NCBI GenBank assembly: GCA_965658375.1
Contig: CBFHSD010000010.1
Location: forward strand, 1-64,000
Reading direction: 5' to 3'
Length of the DNA stretch: 64,000 nt
Source: CBFHSD01 sp965658375
GTDB taxonomy: Bacteria; Bacteroidota; Bacteroidia; Flavobacteriales_G; Salibacteraceae
Position numbers and translations under genes: made by a program. Of this stretch, positions 53,820-61,815 are shown piece after piece. Numbering within the stretch: position 1 is the first letter of the stretch; every line of letters starts with the position of its first letter. The notes below the pieces were generated by a model. The model made no database searches and was not told the origin of the DNA. It saw only the letters and a list, made by a program, of their open reading frames with translations.

Positions 53820-56631
53820 GCTTCTCTTTCAGCCATTTGCCTGTGTAGCTTCTCTTTTCGGTGATGAGTTTTTCCGGAGTTCCAGAAAACACCAATTCTC
53901 CGCCATCATCTCCTCCTTCTGGTCCCAAATCTATCACCCAATCGGCACTTTTAACCACCTCCATGTTGTGTTCAATCACCAAAATACTATGCCCACGTGC
54001 TATCAGCGCGTTCATTGAATCTAGCAGTTTTTGAATGTCATGAAAATGCAGCCCTGTGGTAGGCTCATCAAATATGAATAACACAGGTTTTGCATTATTG
54101 CCTAAGCTTAAGAAAGCAGCGAGTTTGATGCGTTGTGCTTCACCACCACTAAGCGTGCTTGACGATTGACCAAGCTGAACATAACCCAATCCAACGTCTT
54201 GCAAGGGTTGGAGCTTTTTAGTGATTTTCTGCGCTTGGGTATCTTTTTGTTCGCCAAAGAAGGCAATTGCTTCATCTACTGTTAAAGCTAGAATATCGGC
54301 AATGCTTTTATTCTTGTATTCTACTTCAAGTACTTCCTGTTTGAAGCGCCTTCCTTTACATACATCACATGTAAGGTGTATGTCGGCCATAAATTGCATT
54401 TCAACGGTAACTTCCCCTTCTCCTTTGCAGGTTTCACATCTTCCACCCTCAACATTAAAACTGTAGAAAGCAGGTTTGTAACCCCTCAATTTGGAGAGGG
54501 GTAACTTGGAGTACAAGCTTCTGATTTCATCATAAGCTTTAATGTAGGTTACTGGGTTTGAACGAGACGATTTACCGATTGGATTTTGATCTACATATTC
54601 AACATCCGAAACAGCGTCAATATTACCAGCTAGTTCTTCAAACTTGCCTGTTTCTCCCGCATTTCCTCCGAGTATTTTCTTTAATGCAGGATAGAACACT
54701 TTTCCAATTAAAGTAGACTTTCCAGAGCCCGAAACCCCAGTTACAACCGTTAGACAATTCAAAGGAATAGAAACATCTATGTTTTTGAGATTTTGTTCAA
54801 CGGCACCTCTTATATCAATACTTTTTTTCCATATTCTTCTTGATTTTGGAAGTGGAATTCCCATTCTTCCCGTCAAGTATTTAGCAGTGAGAGAGTATTG
54901 GCTTTTAATTAATTCATCTCGATTTCCTTCAAAAACAACTTCACCGCCATTGCTTCCCGCCTCTGGCCCCATATCAATAATATGATCTGCGGCCATCATT
55001 AAATCTTCTTCATGTTCAACCACAACTACAGTATTTCCTTTTTGCTTGAGTTCTTGAAGTACTCCTAATAGTTGTTGTGAATCTTTCGGGTGCAATCCGA
55101 TGCTGGGTTCATCTAGAATGTAGATAGATCCCACAAGGCTGCTTCCTAAAATTGTAGATAGGCTGATGCGTTGGCTTTCGCCTCCAGAAAGTGTGTTGGA
55201 CAATCGATTTAGCGTAAGGTAGTTTAAACCCACCTGATCTAAAAAGCTGAGACGAGTGTTGATTTCTTTTAAAAGTCTTTGAGAGATGTCTTTTTCGGAA
55301 TCATTCAGTTTGGAAGGCAAGTTTGTGAACCAAGGAGTCAATTTTTTTACAGGTGTCAAGACAAGTTCAGAGATGCTTTTTCCATCGATTTTCACATAAT
55401 TTGCATCTTTTCTCAACCGAGTTCCTTGGCAATCAGGGCACAAGGTTTTTCCTCTGTATCTTGAGAGCATAACTCGGTATTGAATCTTGTAGCTGTTTTG
55501 CTCTAGCATTTGGAAAAAGGTATTGAGACCTTCAAAGTACTTGCTTCCCTTCCAAAGTTGATCGTACTCTTTTTTACTCAGTTCTTTGATGGGGCGATGA
55601 ATAGGAAAGTTTGATAGGTGAGCCGTTTGAATGATTTGTCTTTTCCATTCGCTCATTTTTTCTCCTTTCCAGCAAATAACGGCTTCGTCAAAAACAGATT
55701 TTCTGTGGTCTGGAATTACCAAATCGTGGTCTATTCCAATGACTGAACCGAAACCTTCACATTTTTTACAAGCTCCAATAGGATTGTTAAAAGCAAACAA
55801 ATGAGGAGATGGCACTTCAAATGAAATCCCATCCAGTTCGAATTTATTTGAGAATTTTCGGGTTTCTTCAATTTTTTTGTCTTTGAGAAAATGAATATAA
55901 CAGCTATCATTTCCTTCGAAAAAGGCTGTTTGAACAGAATCAGTTAGACGGTTCATGAAGTCTTCATCATCCTTTTTTATAGATAACCTATCAATAAGTA
56001 CTTCTGCATCATCAATATTCATTTTCGAGTCTACCTGATCAATTCTCGCTATTTTTCCATCCAGAATAATTCTATTAAACCCTTGTTGAACAAGCATTTG
56101 AATTTCTTCTTGTGTATTTCTGTTGTTTTTCTTGATTAACGGACTTGAAATGAAGAACTGCTTTCCTTCATTCTCCTTTAAGATATATTGCACAACATCA
56201 TCTACACTATGGCGCTTTACTTCGGTATGAGACACAGGAGAAAAAGTTCTACCTATGCGGGCAAATAAGAGCTTGAGATAATCATAAATCTCCGTAGTAG
56301 TTCCAACAGTAGATCTTGGGTTGCTCGTTTTTACTTTTTGCTGTATTGCCACGGCTGGCGATATCCCATTGATGTAATCAACATCTGGTTTATCTAACTT
56401 TCCCATGAATTGACGGGCATAGGCGCTCAAGCTTTCTACATACCTCCTTTGGCCTTCTGCATAAAGTGTGTCAAATGCCAAAGAGGATTTCCCAGAACCT
56501 GATAAACCTGTGATTACAGTGAATTTGTCTCTGGGAATGTGGACGTTAACATTTTTTAGATTATGCATTCTAGCCCCAGAAATCTCGATGCTTTTGGGTT
56601 TAACTTGCTCTTTAATAGTTGATTGAGGCAT
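53809..56631 (-). CDS. uvrA: Excinuclease ABC subunit A
   Basis: This is the DNA damage sensor of nucleotide excision repair, 940 residues. Two ATPase modules are seen: Walker A GLSGSGKSSLAFDTLYAEGQ near residue 40 and GVSGSGKSTLIGKVF near 630. The signatures LSGGESQRISL and LSGGEAQRIKLA are present, as are the zinc modules CxxC (CPDCQG, CETCKG, CDVCKG). The opening IEISGARMHNLKNVNVHIPR is typical. An exact -7 element precedes it. Bacteroidota often hold more than one uvrA copy; this one is full length. Confidence 0.96.
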   Translation of the reverse strand: MPQSTIKEQVKPKSIEISGARMHNLKNVNVHIPRDKFTVITGLSGSGKSSLAFDTLYAEGQRRYVESLSAYARQFMGKLDKPDVDYINGISPAVAIQQKVKTSNPRSTVGTTTEIYDYLKLLFARIGRTFSPVSHTEVKRHSVDDVVQYILKENEGKQFFISSPLIKKNNRNTQEEIQMLVQQGFNRIILDGKIARIDQVDSKMNIDDAEVLIDRLSIKKDDEDFMNRLTDSVQTAFFEGNDSCYIHFLKDKKIEETRKFSNKFELDGISFEVPSPHLFAFNNPIGACKKCEGFGSVIGIDHDLVIPDHRKSVFDEAVICWKGEKMSEWKRQIIQTAHLSNFPIHRPIKELSKKEYDQLWKGSKYFEGLNTFFQMLEQNSYKIQYRVMLSRYRGKTLCPDCQGTRLRKDANYVKIDGKSISELVLTPVKKLTPWFTNLPSKLNDSEKDISQRLLKEINTRLSFLDQVGLNYLTLNRLSNTLSGGESQRISLSTILGSSLVGSIYILDEPSIGLHPKDSQQLLGVLQELKQKGNTVVVVEHEEDLMMAADHIIDMGPEAGSNGGEVVFEGNRDELIKSQYSLTAKYLTGRMGIPLPKSRRIWKKSIDIRGAVEQNLKNIDVSIPLNCLTVVTGVSGSGKSTLIGKVFYPALKKILGGNAGETGKFEELAGNIDAVSDVEYVDQNPIGKSSRSNPVTYIKAYDEIRSLYSKLPLSKLRGYKPAFYSFNVEGGRCETCKGEGEVTVEMQFMADIHLTCDVCKGRRFKQEVLEVEYKNKSIADILALTVDEAIAFFGEQKDTQAQKITKKLQPLQDVGLGYVQLGQSSSTLSGGEAQRIKLAAFLSLGNNAKPVLFIFDEPTTGLHFHDIQKLLDSMNALIARGHSILVIEHNMEVVKSADWVIDLGPEGGDDGGELVFSGTPEKLITEKRSYTGKWLKEKLNR

Positions 56632-56659
56632 TGTTTAGACTTGCTTTCTAATTATCGAA

Positions 56660-56667
56660 CAAAGGTA
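56660..56667 (-). promoter_or_regulatory. -7 promoter element of uvrA, TACCTTTG
   Basis: An exact match on the minus strand gives a leader of about 20-25 bases. No obvious LexA-type dyad is seen nearby. Confidence 0.55.
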
Positions 56668-56831
56668 GAATCTAAAGGTTTGCTTGCGTAGAAAAGAATT
56701 TTTTTTCACTTTAGCGCAATAACAATAAGAAACGGGCGTTTCAAAGAATTGAAAGTCTCATCTCATAAAAAACTGTTTTGCCTATAGCATAATTCTACCT
56801 TTTGTTACAAGTATATCGAAATCGAAAAATT

Positions 56832-56838
56832 AAGGAGG
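56832..56838 (+). promoter_or_regulatory. Strong Shine-Dalgarno site, AAGGAGG
   Basis: A full anti-SD complement lies 4 bases before the ATG at 56843. None of the other genes I inspected here has a comparable site, in line with the general lack of SD use in Bacteroidota. Confidence 0.75.
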
Positions 56839-56842
56839 TAGT

Positions 56843-57430
56843 ATGTGCTATGAAAAATTATCTGACCAAGAGTTGGTGAGCAGTTACATCCGCGGAGCGG
56901 AAAAAGCACTAGAAGTATTAATTAATAGACACAAAGGCAAAATCTTCGGATATATAATGTCTTTGGTGAAAGATTCGCAGTTAGCGGATGATATCTTTCA
57001 AGATGTGTTTATTAAAGTCATCCATACTGTAAAGGGTGGCAGATACAATGAAGAAGGCAAGTTTCTGCCTTGGGTCATGCGAATCTCTCACAATCAAGTT
57101 ATTGATACATTCCGGAAAGCCAAGAGAGCCCCAATCTCTAGTCAATCAGAAGATTTTGATTTATTTGATCGATTGGCATCAGAAGAAAAATCTGCCGAGG
57201 ATGAATTGGTCTGGGAGCAGCTATCTTCGGAATTGCGCGATTTGGTGGGTGAACTACCAGATGATCAGAGAATTGTGCTTCATAAAAGAATTTTTTGTAA
57301 ACTCAGTTTTAAAGAAATTGCTGAAGAAACAGATGTAAGCATCAATACGGCATTAGGAAGAATGAGGTATGCGCTAATTAATATGAGAAGACTCGTTGAG
57401 GAAAAGCAATTAAATTTACGAATTCATTGA
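56843..57430 (+). CDS. ECF-type RNA polymerase sigma factor with SD-led translation
   Basis: This is a 195-residue sigma-70 family protein. Region 2 contains ALEVLINRHKGKIFGYIMSL and DDIFQDVFIKVIHTVKGG, then FLPWVMRISHNQVIDTFRKAKR. Region 4 contains ELPDDQRIVLHKRIFCKLSFKEIAEETDVSINTALGRMRYA. From memory, it belongs to a well-conserved flavobacterial lineage found near uvrA and nth, as here. No anti-sigma gene is adjacent. A strong AAGGAGG precedes the start, and a small gene follows after 66 bases. A possible promoter TACCTTTTG lies at 56796-56804. Confidence 0.92.
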   Translation: MCYEKLSDQELVSSYIRGAEKALEVLINRHKGKIFGYIMSLVKDSQLADDIFQDVFIKVIHTVKGGRYNEEGKFLPWVMRISHNQVIDTFRKAKRAPISSQSEDFDLFDRLASEEKSAEDELVWEQLSSELRDLVGELPDDQRIVLHKRIFCKLSFKEIAEETDVSINTALGRMRYALINMRRLVEEKQLNLRIH

Positions 57431-57496
57431 GCCCTTTTTTATAGGGAACACAATAAAGTCGTTCAAAAGTCGTTTTGTGTAAAAATAAAGCAGCCT

Positions 57497-57673
57497 ATGA
57501 GCGAATATTTACATTCTGAATTACCCATAAATCATCAAGAAACTACAGGAATAAACACAGATAATACATCTATGCCTAGCACTTCTGTTATTAGTTTTTT
57601 ATTGAATTACAGTAAATCTGTAGAAGTGAAGTCTTCTTCCATAACGAGCGACCTTGTAGTGCATTTGAATTAG
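57497..57673 (+). CDS. Small protein (58 residues) following the sigma factor
   Basis: This is a short gene with ATG start and TAG stop, without strong SD. The first half is polar (SELPINHQETTG) and the second half contains ISFLLNYSKSVEVK and ends DLVVHLN. From memory, small flavobacterial proteins with a similar xxFxLxYSKSxEV pattern and a final LN occur after sigma genes, which makes this more than a chance reading frame. There are no membrane helices and no Cys. It is probably co-transcribed with the sigma factor, since a terminator follows at 57692. It may be a sigma-associated regulator; this is inference. Confidence 0.6.
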   Translation: MSEYLHSELPINHQETTGINTDNTSMPSTSVISFLLNYSKSVEVKSSSITSDLVVHLN

Positions 57674-57691
57674 ACATTAACAAACTATTGC

Positions 57692-57740
57692 AATTGGTAG
57701 AAACGCTTATTTAATGAGCGATTTTCTACCAATTTTTTTT
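57692..57740 (+). terminator. Long hairpin terminator reaching into the 3' end of nth
   Basis: The outer stem AATTGGTAGAAA/TTTCTACCAATT is 12 bp (57692-57703 and 57723-57734). An inner stem of 6 bp (57704-57709 with 57715-57720) has loop TTTAA, and T residues follow. The right arm encodes the last residues of nth on the other strand, and the nth stop codon lies in the inner stem. Confidence 0.85.
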
Positions 57741-58342
57741 GTGATAAAATCTCTCTCTAAATCCCAACCGCGCGCTGGTGAATACTCTCTTCCGTAGAAG
57801 ATAATTTGCAAATGAAGTTTGTTCCATTTTGCCTCCGGAAATACCCTTTTAGCATCTTTCTCTGTTTGAACAACATTCTTACCGTTGGTCAACCCCCAAC
57901 GGTACATTAATCTATGGATATGCGTGTCCACTGGAAAGGCAGGAACCCCAAAAGCTTGCGCCATAACAACAGATGCAGTTTTGTGTCCCACTCCGGGAAG
58001 AGATTCTAGCAATGAAAAATCTGCTGGAGTTTCGCCATGGTATTCTTCACAAAGTATTTTGGAGAGATTCCAAATGTTTTTAGCCTTATTTCCAGATAAT
58101 CCACAAGGCCTTATAATTGACTTAATATCAGAGATTTCAAGCTTAAGCATGTCGTATGAGTTATCCGCTTTCCCAAACAATTCAGGAGTTGTTTTGTTTA
58201 CGCGCTCGTCAGTACATTGGGCCGAAAGTAGCACCGCTATCAAGAGGGTGTAAGTATTGCTGTGGTTAAGAGGTATTGGAGTTTCTGGATACAGATTCTC
58301 CAATTCTTGTATTATGAAATTAACTTTTTCTTTTTTAGTCAT
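57707..58342 (-). CDS. nth: Endonuclease III family DNA glycosylase/AP lyase, without Fe-S cluster cysteines
   Basis: This 211-residue base-excision repair enzyme acts on oxidised pyrimidines. The helix-hairpin-helix is LESLPGVGHKTASVVMA with the catalytic Lys, and the catalytic Asp is in FPVDTHIHRLMYRWGL. The C-terminus, where most members have four Cys binding a [4Fe-4S] cluster, reads REYSPARGWDLERDFITKK and holds none. The CPAR motif has become SPAR. Catalytic residues are kept, so activity is expected. It is divergent from the broken gene at 58379. Confidence 0.93.
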   Translation of the reverse strand: MTKKEKVNFIIQELENLYPETPIPLNHSNTYTLLIAVLLSAQCTDERVNKTTPELFGKADNSYDMLKLEISDIKSIIRPCGLSGNKAKNIWNLSKILCEEYHGETPADFSLLESLPGVGHKTASVVMAQAFGVPAFPVDTHIHRLMYRWGLTNGKNVVQTEKDAKRVFPEAKWNKLHLQIIFYGREYSPARGWDLERDFITKKIGRKSLIK

Positions 58343-58378
58343 TATTATGATTGATTCGGAAGGTTAAAAACAAGTTGA

Positions 58379-58696
58379 ATGAAATTAAAACACCTTAACA
58401 ACTCTCCAAAATTATGGCTTTTTGCTGCCTTAATGTTTTTGATTGGTCAATCTTTTAGTCAAACAAAGGACATTTCTGGAGTTTACAATAAGTACATTAA
58501 AGTTACGGCCATTCCTAGTCCTTGTGCCGTAATGGTAGATTCAATTCAAGAGTTCGAAGTAGGAGATCAGTTCTTATTGATTCAAATGAAAGGAGATTTG
58601 TGTCACTCGTTCTCTGCAAATCAATGCCATTGCAAAAACTGCCCGCACCTATACCCCATAACAACTCAATACCTCTCTCAGATTCAAACCCATTGA
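58379..58696 (+). pseudogene. 5' remnant of a large secreted surface protein
   Basis: The reading frame starts with a good signal peptide (LWLFAALMFLIGQSFSQ). It continues as DISGVYNKYIKVTAI and FEVGDQFLLIQMKG, the usual opening of very large Flavobacteriales surface proteins with gliding-type C-termini. After about residue 72 (base 58595) the sequence no longer resembles protein (Cys/His-rich, CHSFSANQCHCKNC) and ends at 105 residues. The rest of the gene is missing. This is either a genuine deletion or an assembly join. Confidence 0.6.
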
Positions 58697-58790
58697 ACCG
58701 AGAAGGTTCTGTTGTTTCCCTGCTATTTTGCGCCTGCAACAAAGAAGGAATAAGTAGAGAAAGAAGTAGTGTTGAAACAAAAATACGTAT
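58515..58790 (-). pseudogene. 5' remnant of another exported protein, start codon ATA
   Basis: On the minus strand a frame from ATA (58788-58790) encodes a good signal peptide (RIFVSTLLLSLL, then IPSLLQAQ) and then NSRETTEPSRF and RGIELLWGIGAG. A TAA stop lies three codons upstream of the ATA and no ATG is in frame. Past about 58595 the frame enters the antisense of the other remnant and stops at 58515. It lies 51 bases downstream of the HTTM gene on the same strand. It is therefore truncated at the 3' end and lacks a standard start. Confidence 0.5.
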
Positions 58791-58841
58791 TGGAACAAAT
58801 TAACTAAGAATACCTTGAAAATGTTGTTTAACAGCCGACAA

Positions 58842-60125
58842 TTAACGCTTTGGAGTAGTTGTAATCCAAGTGCTATGCCTCTGATGATTCCACTCGACAT
58901 TTGCCAAATTCACGGTTGGATCCACAATGTTTTTGGAAGGTCTTCCATTGAGTGATACTTGAGAGATACAAAAGATTTCAACTTCTTCTCCCGCATTCAA
59001 TGCTTTCAACTTTTGGCTGAATTGCCAGATAATGTCTGGATATTTGAATACATCACTCGCTTGATGGGGAGCTAAAACATCTCTAGGATGAATAATGATA
59101 GACTTGTTGGTTTTTGGATAATGCACTTTGAAATATGCATAGCCTTTTTTACTTCTTGACATCATTTGCCATGACATTCTATGTCCTTCTTCGTTCCAAT
59201 ACACAAAGCCTGGGTAGAAGAAATGTCTTAGAGGGATGCCCATCTGCAATACTACATATACGGCAAGGCCAAACTTGAGCATCTTGTTCATTTCAAAAGG
59301 AAGACTGATGCGCTCTCTTACCTCTTGCTTTCGGTTGAAAAAGTAAGCAAGTCTTTCTGGATTGAAGAAAAGCACGTTAAAAGCCAATGCCATAAAAGGA
59401 AAAGAGCCGATATGAAATACGATGAGGTTGGTGAGGTGAAAAAAGATAGAAAGAATCCAAGCCAAAAGACGTGTTCTCTTGAATAAGAGCAGGGGGATGA
59501 TAGCCGCATCGTAGAAGATGCCCATATAGGCAATAAACAAATGAAACCAGCGAGAAGTAAATAATGGTTGAAGTAGTTCTATTGGGGCTTTTTGGCTTAA
59601 AAGAAGCGCACTGGTACTACCGTCTAACCAATCTATGTTGAGCTTGGCAATGACTGCGTAGAAGTAAACAATGGCCACTTGAATTTGCAAAATTCTCAAT
59701 GCCCAAACGGGAATGAAAGGTTCTGAGTATTTCTTGAGTGTATAGGTTTGGTCGGCCGGGAGAATACTCATTATCCAAAGCACCAATACCATTAAAAAAT
59801 AGTGGTTGTTGTAATGGCATTTCTGTGCCAAGTAGACTGCTGTCCACATAAAGGCGGCAGAAATAATAAAGAATCTATAACGTGTTCCTAAAGCAATTCC
59901 AATACCCAAGGCACCCATCAAAGCGTAGTAGCCATGCATCCATGGCCCATGAAGCACTTCCAAAAACTCGAAACCAATAAACGTAAAAGTGTATGGAGTA
60001 TATAGAAAAACGCTTTGCACCCATCCAGTAAAAATGGCACCCCAACATTCGCCCGCAAATACCAACCCGAATAGAATTCGAAACAGCGAAAGTGTTGAAG
60101 CTTGAATGGCTGCTGTTAGTCGCAT
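58842..60125 (-). CDS. HTTM-domain membrane protein (vitamin K gamma-carboxylase-like)
   Basis: This 427-residue protein has about seven to eight membrane helices in the first 300 residues and a soluble C-terminal part. The HTTM pattern is seen in SLFRILFGLVFAGECWGA, then CHYNNHYFLMVLVLWIMSILPAD, FYAVIAKLNIDWLDGS, FFHLTNLIVFHIGSFPF and GIPLRHFFYPGFVYWNEEGHRMSWQMM. Animal relatives carboxylate Glu using vitamin K; bacterial members have mixed or unknown activity. It is downstream of the pseudouridine synthase gene (10-base gap), so possibly in the panB operon. Confidence 0.85.
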   Translation of the reverse strand: MRLTAAIQASTLSLFRILFGLVFAGECWGAIFTGWVQSVFLYTPYTFTFIGFEFLEVLHGPWMHGYYALMGALGIGIALGTRYRFFIISAAFMWTAVYLAQKCHYNNHYFLMVLVLWIMSILPADQTYTLKKYSEPFIPVWALRILQIQVAIVYFYAVIAKLNIDWLDGSTSALLLSQKAPIELLQPLFTSRWFHLFIAYMGIFYDAAIIPLLLFKRTRLLAWILSIFFHLTNLIVFHIGSFPFMALAFNVLFFNPERLAYFFNRKQEVRERISLPFEMNKMLKFGLAVYVVLQMGIPLRHFFYPGFVYWNEEGHRMSWQMMSRSKKGYAYFKVHYPKTNKSIIIHPRDVLAPHQASDVFKYPDIIWQFSQKLKALNAGEEVEIFCISQVSLNGRPSKNIVDPTVNLANVEWNHQRHSTWITTTPKR

Positions 60126-60135
60126 CTGTTAACGG

Positions 60136-60846
60136 TTATTTGATGATTGCCTCCATATTTTTCCAGATAGGATTTTTTGGTAATGGAGCTTCTATTTTTA
60201 TTATTTCTTTTCTTACAGGATGCATAAATTTAATACTTCTTGCATGTAAGCTGATAGATGCATCTGCATTGCTTTTAAGGAATCCATAGCGCAAATCGCC
60301 TTGAACCGGAAATTCCATATGTGCGAATTGCGCACGAATTTGATGATAGCGTCCTGTTTCTAAATTTATTTCTAAAAGAAAGCTCTTATTGCTATGACCT
60401 ATCGTATTGTAATGAAGCACCGCATCTTTGTAATCCTTTTTAGGAACATCGCTGACCATGCTTATTTTCTTGTCTTCGTTCTTTTTTATGTAGTGATGGA
60501 GCGTTCCTGAGTTGTTTGGTGGCTTTTGCTCAACAATAGCCCAATAGGTTTTGGTCACTTCTTTGTCCTGAAACAGTTTAGACAATCGAGCAGCAGCTTT
60601 TGATGTTCTTGTAAAAACAAGCACTCCAGAAGTAGGTCTGTCAATACGGTGCACCACACCTAAATAGACCTTTCCAGGCTTATTGAGCTTTTCTTTTAAG
60701 TAATTCTTCGCAGCAACATCTAACGAGTCTTTGGTTGTAGAACTCGGATGCACAAGGTCACCCGCTTTTTTATTAATGACTAAAAGATGGTTGTCTTCGT
60801 AAATAACATCTAATCCGTGCTTAGCTGCGAGCTTATTTGATGCCAT
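60136..60846 (-). CDS. RluA-family RNA pseudouridine synthase
   Basis: This 236-residue protein has the catalytic motif VHRIDRPTSGVLVFTRT near residue 65 (Asp in HRID) and the RluA segments VIYEDNHLLVINKKAG, LETGRYHQIRAQF and LHARSIKFMHP. There is no S4 domain, so it is a compact form. The RNA target is not predictable. The start overlaps the panB stop by one base (TAATG), giving coupled translation. Confidence 0.93.
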   Translation of the reverse strand: MASNKLAAKHGLDVIYEDNHLLVINKKAGDLVHPSSTTKDSLDVAAKNYLKEKLNKPGKVYLGVVHRIDRPTSGVLVFTRTSKAAARLSKLFQDKEVTKTYWAIVEQKPPNNSGTLHHYIKKNEDKKISMVSDVPKKDYKDAVLHYNTIGHSNKSFLLEINLETGRYHQIRAQFAHMEFPVQGDLRYGFLKSNADASISLHARSIKFMHPVRKEIIKIEAPLPKNPIWKNMEAIIK

Positions 60847-61685
60847 TAATAAGATTCCTTATCATTTGGAAAATCAACAGACTTTACATCTTTAATATAC
60901 TCTTGAACAGAATTGGTCATTTGCTCATGCATGTTATTATATCTGCGTAAGAAACGAGGAGAAAAATCAACGTTTAGGCCCATCATATCATGCAGTACCA
61001 GTACTTGTCCATCGCATCCACTTCCAGCTCCAATACCAATGGTAGGCACATGTAAGCTTTTAGACACATCTGTTGCAAGGTGCGCTGGAATCTTCTCAAG
61101 TACAATAGCAAAGCATCCAGCTTCTTCAAGCATTTTAGCATCTTCTTTCAAGCGATCTGCTTCTTCATCCTCTTTGGCTCGTACCGAGTAACCCCCAAAT
61201 TTGTAAATGCTTTGAGGAGTTAGCCCCAAGTGCCCCATTACGGGAATACCCGCGCTTAAAATACGGTCAACAGATTCTTTTATTTCTCTGCCGCCTTCCA
61301 TTTTAATGGCGTGAGCTCCGGTTTCTTTCATAATTCTGATGGAACTTTCAAGGGCTACTTTAGAGTTTCCTTGGTAAGCCCCAAAAGGCAAGTCAACAAC
61401 AACCAAACAGTTGTTTATTCCTCTAATCACAGAAGATGCATGATAAATCATTTCATTCAATGAAATAGGAAGAGTTGTTTCATGTCCGGCCATCACGTTA
61501 GAAGCACTATCGCCTACTAGAATGACATCAATGCCCGCTCCATCCAAGACTCTCGCCATTGAAAAATCATAAGCCGTTAGCATCGCGATTTTCTCGCCCT
61601 CGTTCTTCATGTCTTGTAAAACGCTGGTAGTGATGCGTTTTGCAACAGAACTTACTGGTGCTAAATCTTTACCTAATTCACTCAT
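60846..61685 (-). CDS. panB: 3-methyl-2-oxobutanoate hydroxymethyltransferase
   Basis: This is the first enzyme of pantothenate synthesis: ketoisovalerate plus methylene-tetrahydrofolate gives ketopantoate. It has 279 residues. Conserved motifs are MLTAYDFSMARVLDGAGID, VGDSASNVMAGHETTLPISL, DLPFGAYQG, KMEGGREI, PVMGHLGLTPQ and IGIGAGSGCDGQVLVLHD. It carries about 15 extra residues at the N-terminus. It heads an apparent operon with the pseudouridine synthase and perhaps the HTTM gene. Confidence 0.96.
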   Translation of the reverse strand: MSELGKDLAPVSSVAKRITTSVLQDMKNEGEKIAMLTAYDFSMARVLDGAGIDVILVGDSASNVMAGHETTLPISLNEMIYHASSVIRGINNCLVVVDLPFGAYQGNSKVALESSIRIMKETGAHAIKMEGGREIKESVDRILSAGIPVMGHLGLTPQSIYKFGGYSVRAKEDEEADRLKEDAKMLEEAGCFAIVLEKIPAHLATDVSKSLHVPTIGIGAGSGCDGQVLVLHDMMGLNVDFSPRFLRRYNNMHEQMTNSVQEYIKDVKSVDFPNDKESY

Positions 61686-61815
61686 GTGTTAACCGTTTGC
61701 TTGTTTGTTCATACCGCTCCTAAATTTCATTGACGCATAGTCTTTTTATGTGTTATTTTCGAGCGCGGAAAGCGCAAAAGTATACCTGCGCAATTTAACA
61801 GATGCGATATCCTAT

